Counted from the first letter of the stretch, positions 27,069 through 37,903 are shown. The stretch is DNA of 64,000 nt from an uncultured Ilyobacter sp. (GCF_963668515.1 NZ_OY764864.1:1178001-1242000), one strand, 5' to 3'. Numbers and translations are program-made. The notes: generated from the sequence alone by a model not told the origin.

Positions 27069-27839
27069 ATGTTTCAAGTTGACCTCAACAGTGACCTTGG
27101 AGAAAGTTTTGGTAACTATAAAATAGGGATGGATGAAGAGATTTTAAAATATGTCTCCTCTGCAAATATAGCCTGTGGATGGCACGGTGGAGACCCTATG
27201 GTTATGGATAAAACAGTTTCCATGGCAAATAAATATAACATCGGTATAGGGGCACACCCTGGATTTTTTGATCTGATGGGATTTGGAAGAAGAAGTATTG
27301 ATGCCACTCCAGAAGAGATAAAAAATTATGTGAAATACCAGTTGGGAGCACTTATGGCATTTTCTGTATCCCACGGTGAAAAAATTCAGCATGTGAAAGT
27401 TCACGGAGCGATGTATAACATGGCTGCTAAAAATGAAAAATATGCAGATTCCATAGCTCAGGCCATCTATGAAGTGGATAAAAATATCATTCTTTTAGGA
27501 CTCGCCAATAGTGAAATGATAAAATCAGGAAAAAAATTAGGTCTTAAAACAGCAAATGAAGTTTTCGCTGACAGAGCTTATAACAGTGATGCGACACTTG
27601 TCTCTAGAAGTATAGAGGGGGCTGTTATCCACGACGCTGAGTTAGCAATTTCAAGGGTTATAAAAATGATTAAAACAGGAAAAATAACTTCCATAACGGG
27701 AGAAGAGATATCTATAAAAGCTGATTCTGTCTGTGTCCACGGTGATAACCCAAAGGCTTTAGATTTTGTAAAAAAAATTCGAAAGGAATTAGAAAAAGAA
27801 TCCATTAGAGTAACTTCTATTTCAAATTTCATAAAATAA
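27069..27839 (+). CDS. pxpA: 5-oxoprolinase subunit A (LamB/YcsF family)
   Basis: One of three subunits of the ATP-dependent prokaryotic 5-oxoprolinase, which opens 5-oxoproline (pyroglutamate) to glutamate. The 256 residues start [11 protein letters not shown] and contain [12 protein letters not shown], the family's metal/ligand motif, and [20 protein letters not shown] precedes the ATG. It is followed by pxpB and pxpC in the classical order. Confidence 0.94.
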   Translation: MFQVDLNSDLGESFGNYKIGMDEEILKYVSSANIACGWHGGDPMVMDKTVSMANKYNIGIGAHPGFFDLMGFGRRSIDATPEEIKNYVKYQLGALMAFSVSHGEKIQHVKVHGAMYNMAAKNEKYADSIAQAIYEVDKNIILLGLANSEMIKSGKKLGLKTANEVFADRAYNSDATLVSRSIEGAVIHDAELAISRVIKMIKTGKITSITGEEISIKADSVCVHGDNPKALDFVKKIRKELEKESIRVTSISNFIK

Positions 27840-27861
27840 TGTTTACTTTTTTACGTGAAAG

Positions 27862-28617
27862 ATGAGGGTGATTAAAATTTATAAAGAAACTAGATATCTG
27901 AGTGCAGGGGACAGAGCCCTTGTAATAGAATTTGGAAATAAAATCTCTGAGGCGGTTAATTCTAGGGTCAGGTCTATGACCATCGCAATAGAGAAAGAGT
28001 GTATAGAGGGAATCATAGAGATCACCCCCACCTACCGATCTCTTACTGTTCACTATGATCCTATGAAAATATCATATTCCTCTCTACTAGAGCACTTTGA
28101 ATCTTTAGAAAATAAACTTGGAAAGATAGACATTCCTCTTCCAGAAATTATAGAGATACCTACTTTTTATGGTGGGGATCCAGGTCCTGATATTGCTAAC
28201 GTAGCTGAGCACAACTCTATTTCAATTGATGAAGTAATAAATATCCATTCTTCAAAAGAGTATCTAATCTATATGCTAGGATTTACACCTGGATTCCCAT
28301 ACCTTGGTGGGATGGACGAAAAAATCGCCACTCCAAGACTTGATGCACCAAGAACAAAAATAAGAAAAGGTTCTGTGGGGATCGCCGGAAGCCAGACAGG
28401 GATCTACCCTACTGAAAGTCCCGGAGGATGGCAGATCATTGGAAAAACTCCTGTAGACCTATACAATGCCCATAGTGATTCCCCTATACTTTTAGATTCT
28501 GGAAACTATATAAAATTTGTCCCTGTCAGCTGGGATGAATATAAAAAAATAGAAAAGGCTGTTAAAGAAAACAGATACCAGATAAAAAAATACCCAAAGG
28601 AGGAGAGGCTGATATGA
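27862..28617 (+). CDS. pxpB: 5-oxoprolinase subunit B (KipI family)
   Basis: Subunit of the same enzyme, 251 residues. Conserved motifs are YMLGFTPGFPYLGGM, PRTKIRKGSVGIAG and ESPGGWQIIG. The ATG at 27862 has only a weak RBS (GTGAAAG); a GTG at 27868 is a possible alternative. The stop overlaps the pxpC start (ATGA). Confidence 0.93.
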   Translation: MRVIKIYKETRYLSAGDRALVIEFGNKISEAVNSRVRSMTIAIEKECIEGIIEITPTYRSLTVHYDPMKISYSSLLEHFESLENKLGKIDIPLPEIIEIPTFYGGDPGPDIANVAEHNSISIDEVINIHSSKEYLIYMLGFTPGFPYLGGMDEKIATPRLDAPRTKIRKGSVGIAGSQTGIYPTESPGGWQIIGKTPVDLYNAHSDSPILLDSGNYIKFVPVSWDEYKKIEKAVKENRYQIKKYPKEERLI

Positions 28618-29633
28618 AACAATTTGAAATTTTGAACCCCGGACCTCTTACACTCATTCAGGATTTCGGGAGATACGGATATCAAAAATCTGGTGTTCCT
28701 GTCTCAGGTGCCATGGACAGTTTTTCATACAAAATTTCCAATATATTGCTGGGAAACAATGAAGATGAAGGGGTACTTGAGTTCACAATGCTAGGTCCAA
28801 AAATAAAATTCGGATCCAAGTGTACAGTAGCCATAACAGGAGGAGATTCTTCTCCAAAGTTAAACGGAAATCCTGTTTCTCTCTGGGAAACTATAAGAAT
28901 AAAACCGCAAGATGAACTCTCCTTCGGCATAATGAGTACAGGATGCCGTGGATATATCTCATTTGCAGGTGGAATTGACGTACCAAGAGTCATGGGAAGC
29001 AGATCTACCTACATAAAAGGTAAAATCGGAGGTCTTGAAGGAAGACAGCTAAAAGCTGGAGATATTTTAAAATTAAAAAATGCAGAGTCTTTTTCGGTCC
29101 CAAAAAAACTTCCAGAAAAATATATTCCCTTATACTCCAATCATTATGAACTCAGTGTTATATTGGGTCCTCAAGATGATTATTTCACCTCTATAGGTAT
29201 TGACACTTTTTTCTCAAGTAAATATACTGTCACCAATGGATGCGACAGAATGGGAATAAGGTTAGAGGGAGAAAAGATAGAGCACGTCTCAGGAGGAGAT
29301 ATCTTATCCGACGGGATTGTTCCTGGATCTATCCAGATTCCGGGACAAGGAAAGCCCATCATCATGATGGCTGACTGTCAGACAACAGGAGGTTATACCA
29401 AAATAGCTACTGTCATAAGTTCAGACCTAAAAAAACTGGCTCAAGCAAAACCAGGGGACAGCTTAAGTTTTAAAAAAGTTACCGTTGAACATGGACAAAA
29501 AATATTAAAAGAAAATATGGAACTTATGAAAAAAATTCAAAGTGAGATATCCTTCAAAAGAGATTTTTTGGGAAAAACCTTCAGAGTTACTGTAAATTCA
29601 ACTATCTACAACATAGAAGTTTTCGAGGTATAG
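28614..29633 (+). CDS. pxpC: 5-oxoprolinase subunit C (KipA family)
   Basis: Biotin-independent allophanate-hydrolase-like subunit, 339 residues. It begins LNPGPLTLIQDFGRYGYQKSGVPVSGAMD, the family signature (quoted here only to show GPLTLIQDFGR), and has VTNGCDRMGIRL and GGYTKIATV. Start and stop overlap couples it to pxpB, and AGGAGAGGC gives the RBS. A strong terminator follows. Confidence 0.94.
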   Translation: MKQFEILNPGPLTLIQDFGRYGYQKSGVPVSGAMDSFSYKISNILLGNNEDEGVLEFTMLGPKIKFGSKCTVAITGGDSSPKLNGNPVSLWETIRIKPQDELSFGIMSTGCRGYISFAGGIDVPRVMGSRSTYIKGKIGGLEGRQLKAGDILKLKNAESFSVPKKLPEKYIPLYSNHYELSVILGPQDDYFTSIGIDTFFSSKYTVTNGCDRMGIRLEGEKIEHVSGGDILSDGIVPGSIQIPGQGKPIIMMADCQTTGGYTKIATVISSDLKKLAQAKPGDSLSFKKVTVEHGQKILKENMELMKKIQSEISFKRDFLGKTFRVTVNSTIYNIEVFEV

Positions 29634-29663
29634 AAAATATTTAAAAATAAATATTATATTGAA

Positions 29664-29710
29664 AAAGAGGGTGAACCACAAGTAATTTTTCTACTTGAGT
29701 CACCCTCTTT
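29664..29710. terminator. Terminator after pxpC
   Basis: Long hairpin: AAAGAGGGTGA / TCACCCTCTTT with an inner CAAGTA / TACTTG stem. It also lies just past the stop of the minus-strand transporter, so it may serve both. Confidence 0.85.
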
Positions 29711-29753
29711 ATTTATCTTCGTATGTATAAAGGTTTTCAATAAACTCTTTATA

Positions 29754-31295
29754 CTATATAGTTAAAAGTGAGTATATTACCCCTATAGATCCAGTGATAG
29801 TAAGTCCAAGAACGATTTTAGGAGACATCTTCCCTTCATTTTCTGCCGCTTTACCAAACATTCCGAATACCAACGGATGAACTAGGAAAGGCATTGCAAA
29901 GATAAATGCTATCAGACCTGCTGCTGTTCCTCCAAACATACCTCCCTGTACTGCTGCAAATAAACCAAAGTGAGAAAGGCCAGAAGATACTGCGATTGAA
30001 ACTTGATCTAAAGGCATTCCTGCAACGTTTAGCATAGTAAAACTTCCAAATACAGCTACTACCTGCCATCCAAATGCAAACTGCATAAGACCTTTTACCT
30101 CTTTTCCGTCGTCACCATTTGCTTTTCTGAGAGTTCCAATTGCAAATACTACTATTGCAAGACCTACAAGTATAAGAGGCAGGGTCCAGGCAACTATAAT
30201 GCTTCCACGCTCTGCACTGGCAGCAAGTATAGAGAACACGAATACATGTCCAAAGAATGGAATGTTTATCATTATAGGCGCTCTTGAAGCCGCCTTTTCT
30301 CCGAGGTCTCCACCAGTGCAAGCACCGGTTAGTCCAGAGTGAGAAAGTGCTCCTGCCATTCCCGGAGCCAGATTTCTTATATTATTTGATTTACAAAGGA
30401 ATATAAGTATCGCTAATCCAGAGAACATCCAGAATACTTGACCTGCAAATCCATAGATCATAACATTCTTAACTCCTGCTATTTTGAAGGCATCAACCAT
30501 TCTAGATCCACCTACTAGGAAACTTCCTGCCAGTACTACTGGAATTCCTGCAAATAAAAGTGCATTTAAGGTCGGTCCAAATTTCCAGTTTGAAAATATC
30601 ATCCCTAAACCTGCAGATATAAGCATGGCAAAGAAAATCTGAGGGAGTGCGATAAAAGGCTTAACCATTGATGCTATTTTAAGAGAGAGCATAAGAATAC
30701 CCAGTATAGCCACCATCTCTACAAAACCTTTTCTTATGTAAACCTGCTTACTTGCTATTTTCGCCTTGTTATCAATAAATATTATAGCCAATACAATACT
30801 TAGGTATGCCAGAAGCATATATGATTTTCCTAATACGCTGTCTCCCTGAACACCAACTATCAGGCTGTGAGTAGTTTGTATACCTATTAAAATAAAGAAT
30901 GCTCTTATCAAAAAGAAAATCTGTGTACTGTTGGTACCAAGAATTGTCTCATCTTTCGACGGTATCATTATATCGTCTACTTTGAGATCTTCTTTACAGA
31001 ATATCTTTTTTATCTCCTGTCCCCCTACAAAGAAAGATGCTATAAGAGCGATAACCGTTGTTTTGCTCGCCAGTACTACCATCGGGAATTCGGCCAATCC
31101 CGGAGTTGCCATTTGACTTTTTACCAATAGGAATCCCATTGCCAGTCCAAATACAACAATTATCAGTATAGATGAATATTTAGTCCCCGCTACAACTGTC
31201 CTTGATACCAATACCATAGTTATTAGTATGAGCATAGTGATAAAAAAATGATTCAGAGCTGAAATGTGTACAATTTGATCCATTACTTGTTCCAA
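29754..31295 (-). CDS. Large multi-spanning membrane protein, unassigned transporter
   Basis: A 513-residue, very hydrophobic protein with 12 or more helices. A conserved-looking loop GALSHSGLTGACTGGDLGEKAASRAP lies near residue 320 (core LTGACTGGDLG). I do not recognise the family; it is not plainly GltS, NRAMP or SSS. A TTG start with AAGGAGG ten bases upstream is assumed; an ATG nearer the RBS is in another frame that soon stops. It lies convergent to pxpABC and has a structured leader, so an amino- or organic-acid carrier is possible. That role is a guess from context. Confidence 0.6.
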   Translation of the reverse strand: MEQVMDQIVHISALNHFFITMLILITMVLVSRTVVAGTKYSSILIIVVFGLAMGFLLVKSQMATPGLAEFPMVVLASKTTVIALIASFFVGGQEIKKIFCKEDLKVDDIMIPSKDETILGTNSTQIFFLIRAFFILIGIQTTHSLIVGVQGDSVLGKSYMLLAYLSIVLAIIFIDNKAKIASKQVYIRKGFVEMVAILGILMLSLKIASMVKPFIALPQIFFAMLISAGLGMIFSNWKFGPTLNALLFAGIPVVLAGSFLVGGSRMVDAFKIAGVKNVMIYGFAGQVFWMFSGLAILIFLCKSNNIRNLAPGMAGALSHSGLTGACTGGDLGEKAASRAPIMINIPFFGHVFVFSILAASAERGSIIVAWTLPLILVGLAIVVFAIGTLRKANGDDGKEVKGLMQFAFGWQVVAVFGSFTMLNVAGMPLDQVSIAVSSGLSHFGLFAAVQGGMFGGTAAGLIAFIFAMPFLVHPLVFGMFGKAAENEGKMSPKIVLGLTITGSIGVIYSLLTI

Positions 31296-31359
31296 TTTTC
31301 ATTTACCTCCTTGAAGTTTTATGTTTAAGAAAGTTTTAATCAATACTAGGTTTTACTCT

Positions 31360-31398
31360 GTAGAAAAGCTCCTTTTTTTACTTAGATCCTTCTCTACA
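31360..31398 (-). other. Hairpin in the leader of the unassigned transporter gene
   Basis: TGTAGAGAAG pairs with CTTTTCTACA (minus strand) 65 bp before the start codon. It could act as a regulatory partner of the structured region at 31455-31560. Confidence 0.35.
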
Positions 31399-31454
31399 TT
31401 TTACAGCTATAGTATTCTTCATTCGAATAATGAAAAAAATATTTTTTAACAGAG

Positions 31455-31560
31455 ATTTTTTTGCAAAATCGCATAAAAAAATAGGCCAGCACAAAGAGAT
31501 TACTTCGCAGTGGTCTATTAAAGTCTTGGCATACACCCTCTCTAATCTTTACCAACAAAA
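31455..31560 (-). ncRNA. Candidate structured leader RNA (unidentified riboswitch-like element)
   Basis: On the minus strand TTAGAGA and TCTCT can pair around a GC-richer core in an otherwise AT-rich gap. Inside are GGGTGTATGCCAAGAC and AGACCACTGCGAAGT; ACT-GCGA-AGT is a GNRA-capped hairpin. GTGCTGGCC followed by TATTTTTTTAT comes next. The layout looks like a ligand-sensing leader, but I cannot match it to TPP, SAM, glycine, lysine, yybP or cobalamin types. The rest of 31296-31718 shows no gene. Confidence 0.4.
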
Positions 31561-31718
31561 CAATATACTATAATTAGATTATTAAAATTCTAGAATTACT
31601 TCGGGATATACAAATAACTCTTAGCTTATCAATTTTTTCTCTAAAATCGATTTATTGTAACTCAAATTCTGTTTAATGTCAACGCATTTTTACATTTATT
31701 ATCCTTATTCAGGCAGGA

Positions 31719-33125
31719 TTAAGCTCTCTTTAAATATTCAGTATTTTTAGCAACTTTATTTTTATTAATAACTACAACAAGGGAAATTATCCCTATAAGT
31801 ACTCCACCAAAATAAGGAATGGATCCTGTCATCCTTAGTCCTTCTGGAGCCATTAGCATATAACAAGTCATTACTCCTGTCATAAAAGCAGCAGGAACTC
31901 CAGTGACCCACATGTTTTTATTATTCTTAATCAGGAAGTAGGTACACATCCAGAGGGTGAATGTTGCCAGTATCTGATTTGTAAAAGCTACATATCTCCA
32001 GAGCGTTGTAAATCCAAGCTGAGACATGAAAGCTGCTACTAGAAAAAGCGGAGCAGAAACTAAAATACGATTTTTAAAGGACTTTTGCTCAATACCAACT
32101 GCATCTGCTATGGTCAGTCTTGCACTTCTAAAAGCAGTATCTCCTGTGGAAATAGGCAGTGCAATTACTCCAAACCCTACTAGAATAATCCCGGCTTTTC
32201 CTAGAAGTGAATTGGATATCTCGCTTATAGCTACCATCCCACCACCACTTTGTGCCAGTCCCTCTGTACCTCCAAAAAAGGCTATGGCTATTGCAGCCCA
32301 TGTAAGAGCCACTATCCCCTCTATAATCATCGCACCATAAAAGGCCTTCCTTCCGGAAAATTCACTTTTAAGGCATCTCCCCATGAGTACACTCTGGGTA
32401 GAGTGAAAACCTGAGATAGCTCCACATGATATTACCACAAACATAAATGGGAAGATAGGCTTTCCTGCAGGATGAAGGTTCTGAAATGACACCTCAGGAA
32501 TGCTGTACCCTTTTATTAAAAGTGAAGCCATAAGAGCCACAACCATTATTATCAAAGAAGCTCCGAAAATTGGGTATATTTTACCGATTATTTTGTCAAT
32601 TGGAAGCATAGTAGCAATGATATAATATATTGCTATCAAAAGAAGCCAGATTTCCTTTGATATTCCTGTATAGCTTTTCATTATTTCTGCAGGACCTGTT
32701 ATAAAAGCTATACCAACTATTATTAGTAATATTACGGTAACAATTTTTATAAATCTCTCTGCACCATTTCCAAGGTACTTTCCTATAAGTTCAGGAATAT
32801 TTTTTCCAGAATGTCTCATGGAGATGAGTCCTGCATAATAGTCATGTACAGACCCGGCAAAAATACACCCGAATACTATCCAGAGAAAGGCAGCAGGTCC
32901 CCACATAGCTCCTGCTATAGCACCAGTTACAGGACCTAAACCGGCTATATTTAGAAACTGAATAAGAAGAGCTTTTTTCCAGCTTATCTCAACATAATCC
33001 ACTCCATCATTCATTGTCGTTACCGGAGTATCTCTAGAATCCACCCCAAAGTTTTTCTCAAGATATTTTCCATAGATAAAATAAGCTGAAATCAGCATTG
33101 CAACACTTATAAAATAACTATACAT
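31719..33125 (-). CDS. cstA: Carbon starvation protein A family transporter
   Basis: A 468-residue CstA-type membrane protein (NIAGLGPVTGAIAGAMWGP; AGSVHDYYAGLISMRHSGKNIPEL, quoted in part as GSVHDYYAG). E. coli members take up peptides or pyruvate. The protein is shorter than E. coli CstA (about 700 residues) but normal for Firmicute-type forms. RBS TAGGGGGA precedes the ATG. Substrate in this organism is open. Confidence 0.9.
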   Translation of the reverse strand: MYSYFISVAMLISAYFIYGKYLEKNFGVDSRDTPVTTMNDGVDYVEISWKKALLIQFLNIAGLGPVTGAIAGAMWGPAAFLWIVFGCIFAGSVHDYYAGLISMRHSGKNIPELIGKYLGNGAERFIKIVTVILLIIVGIAFITGPAEIMKSYTGISKEIWLLLIAIYYIIATMLPIDKIIGKIYPIFGASLIIMVVALMASLLIKGYSIPEVSFQNLHPAGKPIFPFMFVVISCGAISGFHSTQSVLMGRCLKSEFSGRKAFYGAMIIEGIVALTWAAIAIAFFGGTEGLAQSGGGMVAISEISNSLLGKAGIILVGFGVIALPISTGDTAFRSARLTIADAVGIEQKSFKNRILVSAPLFLVAAFMSQLGFTTLWRYVAFTNQILATFTLWMCTYFLIKNNKNMWVTGVPAAFMTGVMTCYMLMAPEGLRMTGSIPYFGGVLIGIISLVVVINKNKVAKNTEYLKRA

Positions 33126-33193
33126 ATTTATCCCCCTATAAATACCATCATAACTTTTTATTTTTAAATTTTAACCACCTAAAATATTATTAA

Positions 33194-33234
33194 GGCAGTT
33201 GCCAAAAAGGATAATAATATCCTCAGCAACTGCC
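33194..33234 (-). terminator. Terminator at the end of the ilv-leu operon
   Basis: GGCAGTTGC / GCAACTGCC outer stem with an inner AGGATA / TATCCT stem, 30 bp past ilvC. Confidence 0.75.
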
Positions 33235-33264
33235 CGTCAAACCTTGGAAATATTAATTCTCAGC

Positions 33265-34257
33265 TTATTTTTTAAGCCAAGACATCATTCCTCTTAACTC
33301 ATTTCCCACTTTTTCTAGCTGATGTTCCTGCTCAGTTTTTCTCTTTTCATTCATAAATTCCATTGTTTCGCACTCTTTTATGAAGTTTCTAGCAAAAGTA
33401 CCGTCTTGGATATCTTTTAATACTGCCTTCATTCCATCTCTAGACTCTTTAGTTATAACTTTAGTTCCAGTGATGTAGTCTCCGTATTCAGCAGTATTTG
33501 AGATAGAGTCCCTCATTGATGTGAATCCACCGTCTATGATCATGTCAACGATTAGCTTCATCTCATGCACACACTCAAAGTATGCCATCTCAGGCTCATA
33601 TCCAGCCTCTACAAGAGTTTCAAAACCAGCTTTCATTAGCTCAGTAACTCCACCGCAAAGAACTGCCTGCTCTCCAAAAAGATCAGTTTCAGTTTCTTCT
33701 TTAAACGTAGTTTCGATGATTCCTGCTCTTGCTCCTCCAAATCCTTGAGCCCATGCAAGTGCGATTTCCTTTGTGTTTCCTGAAGGATCTTGCTCTATTG
33801 CAATAAGTCCTGGCGTCCCTGTACCTTGAACGAAAGTTCTTCTAACCATGTGTCCTGGTCCTTTAGGTGCTGCTAAGAACACATTTAGGTCTGCTCTTAA
33901 GTTTACAATATTATAAAGAACATTGAATCCGTGTCCAAATCCTAGGTAAGCTCCCTCTTTAAGGTTTGGTTCAATCTGCTCAGCATAGATCTTCCCTTGA
34001 GACTCATCTGGGATAAGTAGCATTACAACATCTGCACCTTTCACTGCATTTGCTATTGTGTCAGCCTTAAGACCTGCAGCTCTAACTTTTTCCATTGTCT
34101 TAGAACCTTCTCTTAATCCTACTGTAACATCTACCCCTGAATCAAAAAGGTTTAAAGCATGTGCATGCCCTTGACTTCCAAATCCAACTACTACTACTTT
34201 TTTCCCCTTTAAGATATCGATGTTACAATCCTTTTCTGTGTATACAGTTACTGCCAT
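33265..34257 (-). CDS. ilvC: Ketol-acid reductoisomerase
   Basis: Class I enzyme of 330 residues, second step of valine/isoleucine synthesis. The NADPH loop is [16 protein letters not shown], and the metal site includes [12 protein letters not shown] and [17 protein letters not shown] precedes the ATG. Last gene of the leuACDB-ilvDBNC operon. IlvC can also reduce ketopantoate, which matters for the pan operon. Confidence 0.97.
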   Translation of the reverse strand: MAVTVYTEKDCNIDILKGKKVVVVGFGSQGHAHALNLFDSGVDVTVGLREGSKTMEKVRAAGLKADTIANAVKGADVVMLLIPDESQGKIYAEQIEPNLKEGAYLGFGHGFNVLYNIVNLRADLNVFLAAPKGPGHMVRRTFVQGTGTPGLIAIEQDPSGNTKEIALAWAQGFGGARAGIIETTFKEETETDLFGEQAVLCGGVTELMKAGFETLVEAGYEPEMAYFECVHEMKLIVDMIIDGGFTSMRDSISNTAEYGDYITGTKVITKESRDGMKAVLKDIQDGTFARNFIKECETMEFMNEKRKTEQEHQLEKVGNELRGMMSWLKK

Positions 34258-34309
34258 TTTTTTATTCCCCCTTATTTGTTTTTAATTTATTTTAATGGTG
34301 TTGAAAACC

Positions 34310-34546
34310 TTATATTATCTCTACACTTACTATATCAACTATTTTACATAAATTTATTTTTATCTGTTCTAGAAGAGCGTAATCACTTTTGACGACGGCG
34401 AGAGTCATTTTTATATTTCCGGGATCTTCTTTAGACGGATGTGCAACAACACTTTCTAGCCTATATCCCTTCTTGTTAAATAAATTGTAAATTCTCGAAT
34501 GAGTACTTATTTTATTTTTCGCCGTTATCAAAAGTTCTCTTTTCAT
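34310..34546 (-). CDS. ilvN: Acetolactate synthase small regulatory subunit (ACT domain)
   Basis: A 78-residue protein that is essentially one ACT domain (THSRIYNLFNKKGYRLESVVAHPS). It should bind valine and set feedback inhibition of IlvB. It is shorter than the usual 160-residue IlvH, as in other short IlvN/IlvM forms. It lies 18 bp after ilvB with RBS AAGGAGC. Confidence 0.85.
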   Translation of the reverse strand: MKRELLITAKNKISTHSRIYNLFNKKGYRLESVVAHPSKEDPGNIKMTLAVVKSDYALLEQIKINLCKIVDIVSVEII

Positions 34547-34564
34547 ATTTTCGCTCCTTATTTT

Positions 34565-36223
34565 TTAAAGATTTGGATGAACTAGTGTCTGATATACATT
34601 CTTTTTTCTATCTAAGACACATTCTATTATTACAGGTTCATCTGTGTCAATATTTTCATCAAAAGCTTTTACAAGTTCTGCTTCATTTGTCACCCTTACA
34701 CCTTTTATCCCGTACGCCTTTGCTATCTGGATAAAATCAGGATTGACATCTAGATACACTCCAAAATGTTTTCCACCTTTGAATGTATCCTGAAGCTGTT
34801 TTACCATTCCTAGGGTGCTGTTGTTTATAATCAAGATTTTCACAGGAAGTTTATACTGCTTCAGCATTATTATCTCCCCTACACACATCTGAAAGCCACC
34901 ATCTCCCACAACAGATATGACTGTGGTATCGGGCCTTTTTACCTTTGCTGCTATGGCTGCCGGGATACCAAATCCCATGGCCCCTGCTCCACCTGAAGTT
35001 ATAAAAGTTTTTGGTTTTCTAAATTTGTAATATTGAGCTACCCACATCTGATGTTGTCCTACATCTGTAGTTATTATAGCATTTTCATCAGTCTTTTGGC
35101 TCAAAATTTCAAAAATTCTTCTAGGCTCCAGAGAATACTTCTCACTGAACTTTGTAGGTGAATATTTACCTTTCAGTTCCTCTACTCTGTCTAGCCAACG
35201 TTGCTCTTTTTTCCCCGGGCTCATTTCCGACATTTTACTCAGGGCTTCTTTTGCATCACCTTGAATAAATATATCAGCTACAATTATTTTTTTATTTTCA
35301 GCAGAGTCTATATCTATATGAACCACTTTTGCCTGATCTAAAAAACCATCTGTATCACATGTAAGTCTGTTGTCTAATCTTGTTCCCACAGCCAATACAA
35401 AATCAGCTTCCTGAATTATTATATTTGTGGCTATACTTCCGTGAACTCCTCCCATTCCTAGGAAAAGTTTGTTGTCCCCGGGAAATCCTCCTAATCCCAA
35501 TAAGGAAGAGGTCACCGGTATGTTGTTTTTAGTAGCAAATTCATAAAGTTCATCTGCTGCACCACTTCGTATTACTCCGGCTCCTGAAATAATGAGAGGT
35601 CTTTTAGATATTTTAAGAAGCTCTACTGCCTCTTTGATTTTCGTCATATCCAGCTTTGGAATATGAAGAGATGGAAAAAGATCTAGCTCTTGGTTCAAAA
35701 GTACTTTGAACCTCTCCTCGCTCATCTCATCGTTTTGAATATCGGTAGGAAGATCTATAAGAACTGGACCCGGTCTTCCTGTTGTAGCGATATGAAAAGC
35801 TTCTTTTAATATTACAGGAAGTTCTTCAAGAGATTCTACACTATAGTTGTGTTTTGTTATAGGAAGAGTAACTCCTACAATATCCACTTCCTGAAATACA
35901 TCCTTACCCTTATTAGACCTAGATACCTGGCCTGTTATGGCTATCATTGGAGAAGAATCCATATAGGCAGTCATTATCCCCGTAACCAAGTTGGTCGCTC
36001 CAGGACCTGAGGTGGCCAAGCAGACCCCAGGGATACCTGTAAGCCTTCCCGATGCATCTGCCGCATGAGATGCTCCCTGTTCGTGCCTTGGGAGGATAAA
36101 TTTTATATCATTGTCCTCTCGAAGAGCTTCAAAAATAGACAGTACCGCTCCTCCAGGATATCCGAAAATCTCCTTTATTCCCAAGTGTTTCAGAGTCTCT
36201 AACAGAATTTGTGCCCCTTTCAC
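34565..36223 (-). CDS. ilvB: Acetolactate synthase large subunit
   Basis: Thiamine-diphosphate enzyme of 552 residues condensing pyruvate (or with 2-ketobutyrate). It has FGYPGGAVLSIFEAL, the catalytic glutamate in RHEQGASHAADA and the ThDP motif GDGGFQM...NNSTLGM. The GTG start at 36223 has GGGGGTG upstream. Its feedback subunit follows at once. Confidence 0.96.
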   Translation of the reverse strand: MKGAQILLETLKHLGIKEIFGYPGGAVLSIFEALREDNDIKFILPRHEQGASHAADASGRLTGIPGVCLATSGPGATNLVTGIMTAYMDSSPMIAITGQVSRSNKGKDVFQEVDIVGVTLPITKHNYSVESLEELPVILKEAFHIATTGRPGPVLIDLPTDIQNDEMSEERFKVLLNQELDLFPSLHIPKLDMTKIKEAVELLKISKRPLIISGAGVIRSGAADELYEFATKNNIPVTSSLLGLGGFPGDNKLFLGMGGVHGSIATNIIIQEADFVLAVGTRLDNRLTCDTDGFLDQAKVVHIDIDSAENKKIIVADIFIQGDAKEALSKMSEMSPGKKEQRWLDRVEELKGKYSPTKFSEKYSLEPRRIFEILSQKTDENAIITTDVGQHQMWVAQYYKFRKPKTFITSGGAGAMGFGIPAAIAAKVKRPDTTVISVVGDGGFQMCVGEIIMLKQYKLPVKILIINNSTLGMVKQLQDTFKGGKHFGVYLDVNPDFIQIAKAYGIKGVRVTNEAELVKAFDENIDTDEPVIIECVLDRKKNVYQTLVHPNL

Positions 36224-36253
36224 GCCTAATGCACCCCCTATCTATTTGTCTGA

Positions 36254-37903
36254 CTACCCTTCTATTGCTCCACTATAAGCCGATTTAACTTTTTCAGAAT
36301 ACTTCTTTAAATATCCGCTGGCCTCTTTTTCAACTATAACCAATTTTGATTTTCTTTTTTCAAGTTCTTCTTCATCTACTACAAAATCAAGAGTACCCTT
36401 GTTTATATCTATTTTGATAGTATCCCCTTCTTCTATAAGAGCTATCGGTCCACCTTCTGCCGCCTCAGGAGAAACATGTCCTATAGCTGCTCCCCTTGTA
36501 GCACCGGAGAATCTACCGTCGGTGATAAGGGCCACTGTCTTGTCTAGACCTAGTCCCACAAGTATAGAGGTCGGAGTGAGCATCTCTCTCATTCCAGGCC
36601 CTCCCTTTGGACCTTCATACCTTATTATGATTACATCTCCGTCTTTTATATTCCCGCCCATGAGAGCTGCTACTGTATCTTCCTCGCTGTTAAATACCCT
36701 TGCAGGTCCGCTGTGAACCTTCATCTCTTCCACAACTCCACCTGACTTTACAACTGCCCCAAGAGGTGCGATGTTACCTTTTAGGACAGTGAGTCCTCCT
36801 CTTTTGGTATAGGGATCAGACAGTTCTCTTATTACAACTTTATCTGTTACTCTATGTCTCTTTAGTACTTCTGATAATTTTCCGTTTACTGTTGTTTCAT
36901 CTTCTAGTATCTCTCCATCTATAAGCTCTCTCATTACAGCATGTACCCCTCCTGCACGATCGAGATCCTCTATAAAGTGGCTTCCTGCTGGAGAAAGTTT
37001 CGATATTTGAGGAACACCTTTGCTCACTTCATCAAAATCATCAAGAGTAAGGTTTACATCGGCATCATTTGCAATAGCTAAAAGATGAAGTACCGTATTT
37101 GTAGATCCTCCGAGAGCCATGTCCACTCTAACGGCATTCATAAATGCTTTTTTAGTCATTATATCTCTAGGTTTAACACCATTTTCAAGAAGTTCCAAAA
37201 CTCTCATTCCGGCTTCTTTTGCCATCTCCATTCTTTTTGAGAATACTGCAGGAACAGTTCCATTTCCAGGAAGAGCCATTCCCAATGCTTCTGTCAGGCA
37301 GTTCATTGTATTTGCAGTATACATCCCTGCACAAGAACCACATGTAGGGCAAGCCTTTCCTTCTACCTCTGTAAGTTCATCTTCTGATATCTCTCCAGCC
37401 TGATATTTTCCCACATATTCGAAAACATCACTAAGAGCGATTTTTTTACCTTTGTGAACTCCGGCTAGCATAGGTCCACCACTTATAAAGATAGCCGGTA
37501 TATTTAATCTTGCTGCAGCCATAAGCATTCCAGGAACTACCTTATCGCAGTTAGGTATAAAAACCAAAGCATCTAAGGCTGCTCCTCTTACTTGAACCTC
37601 TATAGTATCAGCGATTATATTTCTAGAAGGCAGTGAGTATCTCATTGCATCATTGTTCATGGCCAGTCCGTCACATACTGCAATTGTAGAGAATTCAAAA
37701 GGAACTCCCCCACCCATTCTTATTCCATTTTTTACTGAATCTATTATTGTTTTTAGATGTACATGCCCAGGTACAAGTTCATTGAAGGAACCTACAACCC
37801 CTATAAACGGAGCCTGTATCTCTTTTTCTGTAAGACCTAGAGCCTTTAAAAGACTTCTGTGTGGCGACCTCGCCACTCCTTTTTTTACTACGTCACTTTT
37901 CAT
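36254..37903 (-). CDS. ilvD: Dihydroxy-acid dehydratase
   Basis: Iron-sulfur dehydratase of 549 residues, third common step of branched-chain synthesis; its product 2-ketoisovalerate also feeds PanB. Cluster cysteines lie in [12 protein letters not shown] and [28 protein letters not shown] and [11 protein letters not shown] are the conserved C-terminal motifs. RBS GGGAAGGGGA. Confidence 0.97.
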   Translation of the reverse strand: MKSDVVKKGVARSPHRSLLKALGLTEKEIQAPFIGVVGSFNELVPGHVHLKTIIDSVKNGIRMGGGVPFEFSTIAVCDGLAMNNDAMRYSLPSRNIIADTIEVQVRGAALDALVFIPNCDKVVPGMLMAAARLNIPAIFISGGPMLAGVHKGKKIALSDVFEYVGKYQAGEISEDELTEVEGKACPTCGSCAGMYTANTMNCLTEALGMALPGNGTVPAVFSKRMEMAKEAGMRVLELLENGVKPRDIMTKKAFMNAVRVDMALGGSTNTVLHLLAIANDADVNLTLDDFDEVSKGVPQISKLSPAGSHFIEDLDRAGGVHAVMRELIDGEILEDETTVNGKLSEVLKRHRVTDKVVIRELSDPYTKRGGLTVLKGNIAPLGAVVKSGGVVEEMKVHSGPARVFNSEEDTVAALMGGNIKDGDVIIIRYEGPKGGPGMREMLTPTSILVGLGLDKTVALITDGRFSGATRGAAIGHVSPEAAEGGPIALIEEGDTIKIDINKGTLDFVVDEEELEKRKSKLVIVEKEASGYLKKYSEKVKSAYSGAIEG

